NCBI GenBank assembly: GCA_001466705.2
Contig: LATX02000188.1
Location: forward strand, 496,001 to 560,000
Direction of reading: 5' to 3'
DNA: 64,000 nt
From: Moniliophthora roreri
Lineage: Eukaryota; Basidiomycota; Agaricomycetes; Agaricales; Marasmiaceae
Under the pieces are notes generated by a model that searched no databases, had not been told where the DNA came from, and saw only the letters and a list, made by a program, of their open reading frames with translations. Shown here piece after piece: positions 33,278 through 46,340 of this stretch; position 1 is the first letter of the stretch, and the number at the start of each line of letters is the position of its first letter. The position numbers and the translations under genes are program-made.

Positions 33278-36200
33278 TTACGCATCTGCTGCCCACCCCC
33301 ATGGACTTGTCTCTGCACCTTGCCTCCCGGCAATTTCCTCAAATTCCCGGGCACGAGTGTTGGAGGAATCGAGGCTGTGGTTGCTACCCCCGATGGTGGC
33401 ACCGCATTCCGGACATCGACTTACTTGCATTGCTCCGCCGCACTACAAAAACCGTACATAAGTCAGCTCGAAGAACGAAGTCAATGAAAAACCTACCTCA
33501 GTGATAACGAAAGGATGTCCATTGGGACAATTATAGAAATGCCCTCTGTGTGTGAATCCCATTGCTTTGACGATGTCTTCCTTTTCGGCAAGTGAAACGG
33601 ATTGATAGAACGTGTCTCGCTCGAGAGAGGTTCGGAGTTCCAGAAGCTCATCAAAGGCGCGTCTGAATTTTGCCCTGCAATTATCCCGGAACCAATCGCG
33701 TTCAGATCGTTTTTCATCCATACTCTGTGAGGGCCTGCTGCGTATATATGCCTGCTCCGCTTGAGCCATGAAAACTTTCCATTTTCTTATATGATCATCA
33801 AGCTCTTGCACCAGTTCCAGACGACTCTGGGCTGTCAATGTCCCCGCCCGAACGTGATCTTTCCGCTTTTCGAGGACGGAGAAGCGGAAGCGCTCAAACT
33901 CTGCGCGGAAAAGCATAGTAACTGATCTTGCGGCCAGTCGTGATGACGACGAAGCTTCGGCCATTCTGATTGCTTTCCGACAATCAACCTCACAGGCGTG
34001 ATAGAGGAAGTCGATGAATGATGACCACAGTCGATGATGGTTATGCTTTTCGGCGTCATTGGATGTCACCTCCAAGGCATCGATCCGGCTTAAAGCAACC
34101 TGACCAAGGATGAAGCGGATCTCGATGGAGAGTAGGAAAGCTTCGACATAATAACGGACATCAGCCTTCGGAGGTGGCCGCCCTAACATTTTGTGTACAT
34201 TGTTTAGGGCAACCTGTTCCGGCGCTTTAATATCAGTGGTGGAGTCCATGGCTATGCGAGAAAATTCCTGTCGGTAAAGTGTACTAAGCGCCTGCTCGTA
34301 TGCTCGGGTATGTGCAGATCGTGTTCTGGCAATGGATGCGACCTTTTTGTACACCGTATGCAAATCTTTGATCGCTTGGTACCAAGCTTTCCCTTCTTCA
34401 CTTGATGATAGACCGTGGTAGGTTCGCATGGCATTTGGAGTGAGCAAAGTTGGAGGCATCACTTCGTTCAACCTTTCAGACAGTAAGTTCAAACGCTTCT
34501 CGACAGGTAGTTTGTCAAAGGCGAGAGATGCCTTCTCGAAGGGGATTCTTGTTGCACTTGCTTGTAACTCCGAAAGCGTTGTGGCGAGGGCTGCGATTGA
34601 AGGTCCTACATCCTCAAGGGAATGTGCCATATTGCTAGCGACGTTTTGCTCCAGGATGTCCAGATTGGCCCGTTTTGTCACCCGACCATACCTCCTAGCG
34701 GTGACGGGATTCCTACATGTTGGGCAAGTGGGAGGGGACTGGAAGTCCACTGGCGGCGCTTTCATGGCCACATACGACCCAGTGTTCATGTCGACCTCGT
34801 AGTAGTCAGACATGTGGCAATGCCCATCCAATGTTTCCACAGTGAACATGTGTCCACACTCCAGCGTGATCAAGCGATCGCATATATCATCTGAGCCTGC
34901 GACTTCTGCTAGAGTGCGTTGCATAATGAAATCCACGACGTCTGTCTTGTCGGCCGCATCTAGGCATTCCACGCATTTTTGTGATGAACACGGTTCCCCA
35001 CAAACTGCAAACTCGCATGTGAGTGCTAAATATTGATGACATAGGCGCACACTTACCGGATGGACATGGATGTCCGCAAGGAAGTGTGTCTGAGCAAGGC
35101 TCATCGCATGGTAGACGGGCGCAAATCTATGTAGAAGCATCCACTTTCATATTCATATAAGCAATAAACAATATGTGACGTACCGAACCACACAGAACGG
35201 GGCAGGAAAAGTGTGGACAAATCCACTCGCATGCTTCCGCACATGGTGCACAGTCTTCTCCACAAGGTCTGGTGCACTTGTGATGACTGCATCGTTGTCG
35301 ACAAGACTGGCGGCAGAACGTAGTGCACTCGTGCTCTTTGGAACAGGCCAACCCACACTGATGCTGACAATAGAGCGGTCGTTCGCATGGATGCCCTTTG
35401 TGAACTGAGCGGCGGACTTGCGGGCTCGAAGACTGAGCGCCTGGGGTACTCGCATGGGTCTTTGCTAGACACTCGTTACATCCGGACTTGCAGGTGCGCC
35501 CGCAGCAGTCCAGAATCCCTCCGCAGGGCATCGTACACTTCACAGTCGCTGGATCAGTCGAGCATGCCACAGTGACAGAATGCTCGCAATGCGGTAGGTT
35601 CTTCTTCACAAGCTCCGTGCATTCGACGGAGCGGAGATCATCATACTGATGGCTAGAATTTTGGTGAGTGCACGCCTCAAGTTCATATATATACGGTCAA
35701 TTACCAGAGAACGCATCTTGCCGTGTGTCCGCATGGTAACTCAACATCATAGAAAGGAAAGTTGCAAGGACCACACTCGTCCGAGCAAAACAAGGGGCAT
35801 GGATGCGCGCGGGGGCATGGCGTTCGAATACAAGGTGAGTTGCACTTGATGCTGCGGTGGTTGTCTCGATCAGAATGACACTAGAATTAGAAGCCTTTTA
35901 GATAGACGATCTCATTCTTGAAATGGCTTGGCATACCACAGAAGGACATATGTGTCCGCATCGCATACGATGTCCACAGGGTAGTAAGCAGCCGCCTAAA
36001 GCTTCATCAGACGTGATAATCCAGAGTGAAAGGAATGGAGTGACCTTCTGGTGCTTGACGCGAAAGTTCATGCGGCTGGGTGATCATCGATACCTGGTCC
36101 GGATGGCGGGGACAGACAATGGGAAGAGCAAATCCGAGCTGCTCCTTCTGCTCCATTTCGTCGATAATCACCCTCCATGTTTCATTTTGGCGCAGGTTGG

Positions 36201-39200
36201 CCGCATTTCCAAAGATATACATTCCATGTTGAGCCCGCGAAAGAGCAACATTGATTCGATTGGATGACTAGAGCAATTCACCCTTTAGAACCTCAAACTT
36301 CTACGAAAACTGTAGGTCACCTTCAAAAAGCCAATGGGCGCACCATCTGCCTCAAACGTCCCAGAATTCCGAACCAAGGAGACAATTACAATTTTGGCTA
36401 GATAGCAAATACCTTCAGCGTATACCAAGCTGACGTACCAATGATCTCACCTTCGTCCCCTTGAAAGACATCGACAGTTCCTAAACGAATCTGAGATGGT
36501 GTAAGTCAAAAGTTCCTTGTGCCTCTGGAAGAACTGACTTACATGCCGAGACACCACAACTTCTTCAATTGAACTTTCGTCTTCCATCCCTTGTCTCACT
36601 AGGTCATTGGCATCACGCTCATCCAGAGAAACGGAGATCCGCAAGTCCTTCAATGCCGATCTAACCTTCTGCAGCTGCCCCAGATATGCACATAACACAG
36701 CTATATCACCAGGAGCACTATAAGCATCCTGCTTCAGGAAGTACTTGACGAGCTCCACTATCATTCTGACCTTTACAATAAGGAATGCAAAGTTAATACA
36801 ATATTTTCATCTGAAAAACTGATTTACCTCGAAAGCATTCGACTTGGAAACGGAATCTTCGGCACCATTTTCCTTGTTCATGTGAGTGAAGAAAAACACA
36901 TCTTGCTGCATTCCTTTGACTGGAGGATAGGATGCAACTCTGTCGTGATCTTCCAGTCGTGGATAGAGGATGTTCCTGCGAGGTATCCAAAAATCAATAG
37001 AGGAAGAAGGACAGTTGAAAACTATAAAACCTGATGTGGTGAGAAATGGATGGTCTCATACGTCGTTGCACATTAATTTGGGACATCGGAAAGCCGTTAT
37101 CAGCCAATCGCTCCATAAGAGAGCGATCGAACTTGTAAAGCTCTTTGCCGCGATCACTGTCCATCGAAAGATCTGGAGAGGTTTAGTCAACATTCAATGG
37201 TGCAAACACTGTCGGACACACTGTAGTTAGCAAGGTTAGGCCGTAACTGTTGCGGATCGCCAATACATATGAGGTGTTGAACTATCTGATTGTCAGTACA
37301 CTCTTATAAGTATTTGTATTGTCTGTTTCTCACCACTCGGTACCAGTGAGGAAAGAATATGGGCTTCAAGAACTTGCCCGGCTTCTTCTACAAGGAGGAC
37401 CTTTGGAGCAACTGTCTAATCAAGTCAAGTCAATTTCATGTACATAGGACAGGCATAACGAAGGGCTGACCGTCAGAAGTGAAGTTAATTTTGCAGCGCC
37501 ATTCGTTGTACATCCGATGAGGTCGGTCCGGGAAAGTAGCCTGCGGCGGGTCTGACAATGCTGTCAGTAAAAGCTAGATGACGAGACACTGCAACACAAA
37601 CCTCATCCCTGATATCATTATATTTCTTGCAAGCACACTCATATTCCTTGCGAAGAGTGTTGTACTCAGTAAGGTTGGCACTATAAGCAACACTTCTGAT
37701 TGCTTCTTCCCAAAACGTCGCCAGCCCGAGCCGTTCATCTGAAGACAAAGACCATACATTCGAGCATTGCAATAATTCTGAGGTGCCTCGCAAACCCTCA
37801 GGGATGGGCGGAACGCTGTCCCCGTAGCCCAATGGACCAAAAAATGTCTCCATACGTTTGCGATAATTCAGGAGTTCTTGGCTGTCCTGCTGATCTGAGT
37901 CTCCCGCACGTTGACCCCGCCTACGTTCCCTGCGTCGGTTGGGATCGGGCGCAGCTGGAGGCCGTATAAACTGGATATCTTGTGAGTGCTTCCAAAATGA
38001 ATATATGGAGTCGATGGTAACATTTCGCTGAGATTTCCTTTGTTTCCGCTCCACCGTAGTCCATTTTGATGTCTCTTCCCCTTCAGGATCCCCAAGAGCC
38101 TGCTTTGAAAGCTCGTCGATCCAGAATGGCGGTTGGAGGAAAGAAGTCAGATGGTCCGACCAAAAGTCCTCAAGATGAATCCGGATATCGGTCCATGATA
38201 CCTGAGGGAGTTGAATGGAGTAAAGGATTTCCCTCATCTTTTCTTCTAGCTCCTTCATTTCACGATAAGCATGCCCAACTGAACGGTCTAGTGATAATCC
38301 CTCAGATTGCCTCTCCAATTTGTCCAAAGTATACTCCGAGATGCGCTCATCATTTGAACGAGAGCCAATTCTAACAAACCCTTCAGTAATCTTTGCATCC
38401 AAAACTGAACGAAGCATGTGGTCCAGCGCATGGTTCGTGAAAGCTATCAAAACCACTGGCTTGATACTGTTTGCAAACAAGACCCGAAGAATCTCCTTGC
38501 CAGTAAAACTCTACAATAATGATCAGAGAAGCAGACATTCCCAACAAGATAAGAAATACCTTTCCGGTGCCGGGAGGCCTACGAGGATCTGTATCAGCGA
38601 TGTCTCCTGCCAAAGCAATGTGGTACCCACCCTTGAATGAGTGCAACTTCTCGAGTCAGTGCATCTACCATTGCTTGGCATTGACTCGGATCAAGCCCGC
38701 TAGAATCCACAAGCTGGCGGCGGGCTCGAAGAATGGATTGGGGATCGGTGGCGTTGAGTGGATGTATGTATTCCCCATCTTTGGCTACACATTCTAGATT
38801 GAAGCGGAATCTCGGAGTAGTCGCATATCGTGGAGGCTGAAGTTCTACAGAATCCAACTGTGATTTTTGGGAAATGAAGTTGTGGAATGGGATCGAGGTT
38901 GGCTCCATAGATTGCAGGGTTTCCAGGAACGGCCGCAACGATTCAAACATGATACCGTTATCTATGAGCACTGCGATGGAAGAGTCACCGGCGCTCACTT
39001 TCTCCCGACGCAGAGCTTTCATTTCGACTTCCGGATCGAAGAATTGGACACGTATTTCGACTCGGTCGTCGTAGAGCCTTGCTGATTCAGCAATCTCAGT
39101 GTTGGAAGACGATATATTCCCTAGGGACACGTGGAGTTGGTTGTTCTGGACGATGACGAGACCAACAAGACTTCCCGAGGCAAGTCGTTTGGAACGCTTC

Positions 39201-41422
39201 CAATACTCTTGCCTGCGTTTGTAATCAGCATGGCGAGCATCTCCAGCAGGAGAATCAATGACAAGGCCGACAGTGAATCCTCGCCGTTGCGCCTCCAAAG
39301 GAGAGAATTCAACATTTGTGTAAACTTGAAAAAGGACCGAGTTACGACCGGAGGTCCGATACATGCCTCCCTTTCGTCGGATAACTTCTTCAATCTGGGT
39401 AAGCTGTGGAGGTGGCTGATTTCGAGTACGTTGTCGAGCTGCGATCGTGTGGAAGTCCTCTTGCAGAACGCTGATTGATTCTCGCATTGGGGCACTAGAC
39501 AATTACGTCACAACCATCTTCACCATGGAATAGATTATTCCACTTACATGAGTTCTTCGCGCAGAAGGCGGAACTGAATGTCCAGATGTTTCTCCATAGA
39601 TCCCTCTGCGCAATGATGCGGTACACCGGGGAAGTCGGTATTGAAGGGCAGATATGGGCGAGTGTCGGATAGAAGCTCTTGGTGTGTTGGTATAATCCGT
39701 ATATCTGCAATATTGACTGCGTCGTTATCATGTCTAGGAAGACCACTTTCACGCAGGTTGCCGGGAGGATCATATGTCTGCCAAAGACGAGCTAACAACG
39801 CCTGATTCTTGTCCGAGGTAGTCAACGACGTTGGTTGGACGGGCTTCCTTTTGGCTTCAATGGTGGCATGTTCACGTCGCACAATTTCCTGTAGACGTCC
39901 TATGTTTCTTCGCATTTCGGCCTCAGTGAGTTTTCGAAGCCCAGACTCCAGATGGTCATCGAAGGCGAAGGGATCTTGTGCACGGGCGTCGCACCACGTA
40001 TCAAACCATGTCGCCAATTTATCAACGAGCTGAACGAATTCGGAGTGATGGAGAATCGTTCTTTTGAACCTGAGAAAGAATCTGTTGAGGTTTATGAGTG
40101 ACTTGATGCGATAGAGATGAACAGAAGGAACACACTGTCGAAGAACTGTTGATATCGTCTCGAAGATGACGACGCCCGACAGATTCGAGGAAAGTGAGGG
40201 AGGTAGACCGGGAGTCGAATCCTTCCAAGATCTAGAACTGATCATACCGTCCATGCAACGCGTCAAGACGTCATAAACGTTCTCGAAGGTGTCATTCAAA
40301 GCAGTGTATAGTGCGCTTTGGACAGAGATAAGAGCGTGTTCAATCGGTCAGCGATGCACGTACTTGATATTATGATGAAGCGTAGACTTGAGAATCAAGT
40401 CGGATGCAAGAAACTAGAGAAAAACTCAGTCTTCAGCTGTATATGTTAAGGAAAGGCTACGTGCCTGAAGGATAGGAAAGTATCCACGTTGAAATGACAA
40501 TATATTGAACAGCCCTGCTTTCTGACTAACTTGTGTATGGCGAAGGATTTCACATATCCTATCAAGCCCTCTACCCTGAAAAAACGTCAGGACGGATTGT
40601 TAATAAGGTTGTCGATGGAACCTTACCTTAACTATCATTTCAAGGAAGGCCTTGAACGCGGTCAGCCCGAGAAGCTCAACATGGAAATGCTCATTACCTG
40701 TGCATTGTCGGAGTTCTGTGAATAAAACGTCGATAATCATGAGCATCTACACGGTCCAACGAAATCTTATCACTGACCCAAGATGTATTCCTTCGATCAA
40801 CGCTCGCCAATACTTTCACGAATGCAACCATGTCCTGCACTCCAGACCCATTAGAATTAGAGAAAGAAAAATTGTCTCTGGTAAAACGTTTGATTGAATT
40901 GTGAGCCTCAACGGGAGTTGACTGATATTGTGTTTCTTGTAGAATATCATTCATATCCGCTAGGCCCTCGACACTGGTGAAGTCGAGAGTATCACGATTT
41001 TCGGGAGCAGAAGGAGGTTGGTCAGCATTGCTAGAGTGGGCTGTCTGCTGTACATGCCGAAATGTACACTCGAAACCTCGGGTACATTGACCACTGTTCC
41101 AGAAGAAATCGCAGTTACCACGGGGTGCGCGACCAGACCCGCCGGGCTGAGCGCTACCTGGAAAGGCTCTGGACGATCGCGGTGCAGGTGAGGCCCTGGA
41201 TGGTTGTGGTGTAGGTGAGGCCCTGGATGACTGTGGTGTAGGTGAGGCCCTGGACGATTGTGGTGTAGGTGAGGCGCGAGGCCCTCCACGAGGGTGGGCA
41301 GCGCCACGCTGTTGTAAGTTGGAAGGGGGTGCACCATCGTGCGAGAAACGACACCTGTCGCCGTCTCTGCAGCGACCTTGAGGATAAAACTTGCATGCTC
41401 GTCCTCGACGGGGAGAGGACAT
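33278..41422 (-). CDS. Giant ZNFX1/Hrr1-like SF1 RNA helicase with CCCH, NFX1-type and RZ zinc fingers
   Basis: An 8.1-kb gene with about twenty or more short introns, encoding roughly 2,000 residues. The N-terminus (41,422) has two CCCH fingers, CKFYPQGRCRDGDRCRFSH and CDFFWNSGQCTRGFECTFRH, around a RASPTPQSS repeat. A ZNFX1-type middle region follows. The UPF1-like helicase has QGPPGTGKSFTGKE (Walker A, spliced at about 38,590), VLLVEEAGQ (motif II), GDPQQLRP, a VQRRMRPSI-type motif, VDVFQGDEGE and SSNRINVALSRAQ. Then come NFX1-type Cys clusters (about 36,000-35,000), a LECGHMFTVETLDGH segment, and at the C-terminus an RZ finger, CPNGHPFVITECGGAMQ..CPECGATIGG, ending at 33,278. Relatives (animal ZNFX1, S. 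pombe Hrr1) act in small-RNA silencing or RNA sensing. An upstream in-frame ATG lies at 41,497. Confidence 0.9.
41169..41276 (-). repeat. Four tandem 27-bp units inside the helicase gene
   Basis: Units at 41,169-41,195, 41,196-41,222, 41,223-41,249 and 41,250-41,276 share the core CTGGA-x-GA-x-TGTGGTGTAGG. They encode Ser/Pro-rich nonapeptides of the type SRASPTPQS between the two CCCH fingers. In-frame units suggest a length-variable linker. Confidence 0.85.
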
Positions 41423-41950
41423 GGTGGTTGGAAGAAAGGGAAGAGAGGAAGAGGGTGCTTTGTTCTGGGGTTCTTTGATCATGATTCGGCCCTTCACGGC
41501 GCTGCGGCTTCTGCCTCATTGTGTGACTGTCGATAATCAAGTTAGATTCGGCGTTCCCAGATGAAAGAGTCTTTACATACTAGAATTACTGTATAGCCGC
41601 CCAATGCATTGTTCTTGAAGGTTCCGCGTCCTTAAAAGGAAAAAGCATCAAACTTAATCATTAAGCGACTGGATGTGTGTCCAATATGTGTCCATAATCT
41701 CACTGCGGACAATTGGATAGGAAGGCTCGCTTTGACAAAGCATCGGACGACCGCTCATCGATGGTGATGCTCGATAAGGTTCTGTCAAACAGCTCACGCC
41801 CGAATCCTTGGTATTGATAATAGCCTTCTATGCTAGCATCGAGTAAACTATGCATTGTAAACTTCAAAGATGCGTCAGTCAGTAGAGACCCAAAAGAAAT
41901 AGCAACAAACCAGGATTAAATCTGTTCACATTTCTCGTGGACTCGGATAC
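41423..41950. other. Promoter of the helicase gene and 3' region of TAD1
   Basis: 528 bp lie between two minus-strand genes. It should contain the helicase promoter (right of 41,422) and the TAD1 3' UTR (left of 41,951). No other frame or RNA gene is evident. Confidence 0.5.
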
Positions 41951-43473
41951 TCAACTGGAAAGAGATCGTGCGATATAGTCGTAGCCAAGGTCGTGAGTTG
42001 AGAAATGGACTCGACTACTGGTAATGTCTTGAGGACATTGTGATTCTATCTTGGATAGGGATACGTCGAGCTTGAACCTTTCTCTCTCTCTACCAGTCCT
42101 TAGCCACCCTGAAAAAGGTCCGTCCGCACCAGTGAGCGCCTCTTTCGCTTTCTGATATTCGGTAGAGGAATACTTCATGTCTTCATAGCTGCAGGAATCT
42201 TCAGTCGGTATTTGCATTTGCAGACGCTGCATGATCTCGAGAGAAACATTAAACATGGAAAGCTTGCACAGCTCAGGTCTACTGATAGCGGAATCAAGAC
42301 TGCAGAATTGTATGATGTGAATGCAAATATACCTCGACTTTTCCCGATTTCGGTGCTTGGGTGACACTCCGCGTTTGAATCCATTAATGACGACGTCAGT
42401 AGGATTGGCTGCGTCGGCTCGCCAGCACAGACCTATCGGTATATTAGCATCGGTCTTTGCAGAAATAGTCAAAAGATGTTCACATTCGTTGCAGGATCCG
42501 CCGATTTTGGGGACGGATTTCAAAACCTCGGTTCGGGAATGCACGAATGGTATCTCGGTAAAGCAAACGACCGGGTGATGAATAGAGTAGCAGCCTTCCG
42601 GAAAATCTGAAAGAGGTTATATTAAGTTGGAATCGCAGAACATTTCCACAAGTTCGTACTTTTGATTCGTCCCAGCCTTTTCCAAAAGGCACGTTCAGAG
42701 TCTTCCCGCACGGTCTCCTGCATCTCTGGCAGCACTTCACCGATCACTATCTCCGAGATGTACATAGGCGAAAGAAAATGAGACGCAAGGGCGCCTTGTA
42801 TCCCGAGTACATTCCATGCTGCAAGCTTGTCGCTACATGACATGGAGCACGTTGGAGGTGAATCTGCACGTCCTGGTTTGGTCCTCAGCACTCCATATAA
42901 CGAGTAGTTGTCACGTCCTCTTGCAGCGAGTGTTGGATCGATAGGAGGTCGAATGGTAGAATCTTTCAGGGCAGCCATCTGTTCATCTTGAGAGGCCGCT
43001 AAAAAGCGCGTCGAACTATCACCACCTGTTCTGAGGGTCAGCTTACATTATCGTTAAGTGGAGATGTAGCAATAGAAAGACGACCTACAAGGTACAGTTG
43101 AGACATACAAGTTCAGCTGAACACCATCTCGAAGGCCATATTTCCCCGACTCTTCTCTAACCAACCATTGACTCGTATATTCCCCATCGAGAATACGGAT
43201 TACCTCTTCTTGAACCCATCGAATAGCTGAACGTCGAGCCAGAACTTCAGCATGGCTATCGTGGATCGCTTCTCCTTCAAATGGCAGACACGCAGAGGGT
43301 AGGCATTTTGTTCCGGTGCAAATCGATATCACTTTGATTTCGAAAAAAATTGTATCGGATAGAAAAAATGAAGCGAGAACTGTCCATTGAGAAGAAGGAA
43401 CGACGAATTTGAGGTCGGCGTACGTGTCCAAAATTTCGCGGATAGCAGAATCATGGACGTGTTGCGCAGCCAT
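41951..43473 (-). CDS. TAD1: tRNA-specific adenosine deaminase 1
   Basis: The start at 43,473 gives [20 protein letters not shown]. The adenosine-deaminase (ADAR/Tad1) zinc site is visible: [10 protein letters not shown] (zinc His and proton-shuttling Glu), STVPCGDSS (first Cys, spliced across an intron with GTAGGT donor near 43,091) and [20 protein letters not shown] (second Cys). Downstream are [16 protein letters not shown] and [18 protein letters not shown] segments of the domain, then [20 protein letters not shown] and a C-terminal [10 protein letters not shown]. The stop is at 41,951. The enzyme converts A37 of tRNA-Ala to inosine. It is followed 134 bp upstream by the DUF3445 gene on the same strand. 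No inactivating change was seen. Confidence 0.9.
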
Positions 43474-43607
43474 GAGAAACGCCTAACGAGACGCTCACCA
43501 AACACATCCCCTGCAAAGGTCCGCATTGCACCGACTACTCTTCTTTGTATCGATTATCGATCATTGTACACATACTACATACCCTCGAGTACGAACGTAG
43601 ATCATCA

Positions 43608-45331
43608 TCAGTATGGATACTTCTCCGCCCACTTTGCAAACTCCTCGCCACCATCCCTTCGCTGTTCTTCTGCACACTTATCCAGATAATCCAATAGCAC
43701 AGTTTCATAGTTATCCCTGCCTTTGTATCTCCCTACGCCTTCCGGCCAACTCCTCACCGCACTTGCCAGCCTAGCTGGGACGCCCTTTTCCTTGCCTAGC
43801 TCCGGTAAGGGGACCAGATACGTCCTTATCGTAAAAACGATGGCACCCGTCAGTGGTAGTCTCCTCAAGGTCTGTCTCTCCGTTCTGAATTGTAGGGTTT
43901 CTGGTCGTACTTCAGGGAATTCGTTAGGATGAGCTGGCATACCATGGGTGAAGGTATCTTCGTTGCCGTTGGTAGTAGTCGACCAAGCCAATTCAAGAGG
44001 GTCAACAAGGTCTTCGTCTTCTTTCTGCGGTGCAATATCAGTGGGAGGTACACCAGTTCGCCGATGTGATTCAGGTTTAACGATCTGAATGAAGTAATTG
44101 TTCCTGATCACAGGTTTTTGGACAGGAAAGCGCCTGAAGAAGCGTTCCAGAGAGATCTGAAGCTTTTCTGGGTCTAAAAGACGTCAGTATAGGGTGATTT
44201 TAGATCGACGATGAAGACTTACAATGAAAGACGTGCCCACTGGTATGAATTTCGTCGAGAGGCATTCCGATCTTGTCACGCATTCGCCAGAATCCTGGAA
44301 CAACGATTGAACCTCCCTGAAAATAGTATCTGCCGTCTGTACCCTCAACCATAAGCGCTAGGTCATCTTGTATACTGATAACGCGTCAGTACGTTTTCTG
44401 CGTGGAGCTAGAAAAACTTACAGAAGGCCAGAAATCCTCATGGCTTCCTCTGCTTCTTGTATACTCACATCCCTCAGCAGCATCTTTTCCGCATCCTGCA
44501 GGACTGGCGGAGGCAGTTCCAATGTCGCATCCACCGAAGCAATTTTGACTATTTTGATAGCGTTGGATGTAGAATCATAAGTCGCAACAAACGTCGTCGG
44601 GTACCGTTTGGTAAGATATCCAGCGAGTTCATGTACTAGCTCCACGGCTAATGAGACAAGTTCAGCATTTCCACAAACTGAAAGAGGGAACGACAAACCG
44701 CTGTGCCTCGCAGATCTCACCACCCCAGGCCGGTCGGGCAATACACGTACGACATCGTGTCCTCTTGAATGGATTCGATGCTTCTTAATCGCATAGTACG
44801 AAGGATACTGGTTATCCAGCTGTTTAACACAAGCATGAGCGGATGACCGATCAGATGTTGAGAAGTAGTACTTCTATCCACTCCGACCACGGCATATCGC
44901 GAATACCCATTGTGACACTGTACTGATATCAGAAACCGCCAAGAAGGCTTGGGTAGTATGGACGGGAACATACTGATAAGCACCCCAACGAAACGGTCTA
45001 TAAGGAATGGGCTTCATAGCGTGTAGTTCCTCATTGCATGGCGGAAAAGATGGGTAATCAAACTTTACAGGAGTCCATTCTAAGGATATATTGGTATTAG
45101 CATTGACTTTGAGCTTAAGGGACACTCGGACGTACCACCGTATTCTTTTTCCTGGTCCTTCTCGCTCTTTGGCGCGCCCTCTGGTATCACCTCCTTGACT
45201 CGGGATGACCGCCATATTCGGTGAAGAAAATGAACGGCAAAAAGTCCCGTCAAAATCAGGATGATAGTCTTGACATCACTAGCGTCGCTGAGGCTCTCCT
45301 GGAGACGTTCTATGAGGGCGCTCAAAGACAT
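43608..45331 (-). CDS. Membrane-anchored DUF3445 (heme-dependent oxidative N-demethylase-like) protein
   Basis: The start at 45,331 gives MSLSALIERLQESLSDASDV, then a transmembrane segment TIILILTGLFAVHFLHRIW. After an intron come EWTPVKFDYPSFPPC and PYRPFRWGAYQ. Then follow LDNQYPSYYAIKKHRIHSRG, AVELVHELAGYLTKRYPTTF, QDDLALMVEGTDGRYYFQGG, GFWRMRDKIGMPLDEIHTSG, and RNNYFIQIVKPE. Finally there is an IVFTIRTYLVPL segment and the C-terminal KGRDNYETVLLDYLDKC. This is the full DUF3445/HDOD layout; bacterial relatives demethylate amines using heme. The PFRWGxY and IHTSGxV motifs are present. The native substrate in fungi is unknown. An earlier in-frame ATG exists at 45,364. Confidence 0.85.
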
Positions 45332-46202
45332 GATAAGCGGTAGGCAGAAAAAGACACCGCACATGCATTTTGCACGGAATGTATGTAATATACTCGAGAA
45401 GACCCAGGAACGTCATGGGATTGATAAATAGGGGACGTGGAAACGCGAGGTCACGCGACCGTTTGTGCTCACCAGGAGAAATTTCAAGCCATAGTGTACA
45501 GGCAGGGTAGTGCACTAGGGCATACTCGCGACCGTAGTCAGGATGGTTCACTGGGCATCTTTTGAGATTTAGATTTCGTGGATTCTGCGTAATTGACCAT
45601 GTTACGTCTTTACACCATGAATCGCAGATAAGAACTGACTGGTATATTAGCCGATGCTGTTCCTCTTCTCATAGGTCATTTCCAGAGGATTCTGAACTGA
45701 AAGGTTTGGTGGAAAATTGTTATTGCGAGGATTAAAGGAGATTTCAACGCTTATAGTCAAGGTCGATGATGAGTGTGACCTGAAGACCGGAATATTCCGA
45801 GGACAGTATGCTCTACTACACTCGTCTCCACAATAATAGGCTGACTCCGGATACTCTGTAACTTTGCTCCAGATTCTGACTAGACTCGATTTATGTGGAA
45901 TCCCGGAGAGATGCTACATGCGTCTGTGATACAAGGTTATCAGAACTGGTTTGGTCCCCAATATGTCCATTGATATCCATCAATCCAATATACCTTACAT
46001 TTGAGCGTTATACTTAGCTCCTTTAGTGAGGCCTACTGTAGCTTCCAAGTAAGTACAATATATGCATGAGATCTGTTGCTATGTAATTCCCAATCCGAAA
46101 CTAACACGGACATATTTTGTCGCTGACACCTTGAACTCTCACTCCTGCATCTCGCGCAACCTGAAATCGCGGAATGCTGCGCTAGCACCTGACTTTGGAT
46201 TG

Positions 46203-46210
46203 TGACGTCA
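46203..46210. promoter_or_regulatory. Perfect CRE palindrome (distal)
   Basis: TGACGTCA, the full ATF/CREB site, lies 226 bp upstream of the ATG at 46,436. A second identical site lies 92 bp downstream. I found no other full palindrome in the window. Confidence 0.65.
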
Positions 46211-46294
46211 TCCTCACCTCCACAACGTCCTAGTCCCAAATCCATCAACTCCATTTCCCGTCAATATGCACTACAAAGTCATAATGGCTGTACC

Positions 46295-46302
46295 TGACGT
46301 CA
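46295..46302. promoter_or_regulatory. Perfect CRE palindrome (proximal)
   Basis: TGACGTCA lies 134 bp upstream of the ATG at 46,436 and about 30 bp upstream of the TATA box. Together with the distal copy it makes an ATF/CREB-regulated promoter likely. Confidence 0.65.
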
Positions 46303-46332
46303 AAGAGCTCCAGTACTCCAAGCTCTAGTATT

Positions 46333-46340
46333 GTATAAAA
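46333..46340 (+). promoter_or_regulatory. TATA box of the small basic-protein gene
   Basis: TGTATAAAAC, a good TATA match, lies about 97 bp upstream of the start codon and just downstream of two CRE sites. Confidence 0.55.

Noticed and set aside
34428..34802. 124-codon plus-strand frame
   Set aside because: It is antisense to a long conserved exon of the ZNFX1-like helicase and has no motif of its own.
45279..45551. 90-codon frame upstream of the DUF3445 gene
   Set aside because: It overlaps the well-supported N-terminus and membrane anchor of that gene in a different frame and shows no recognisable motif.
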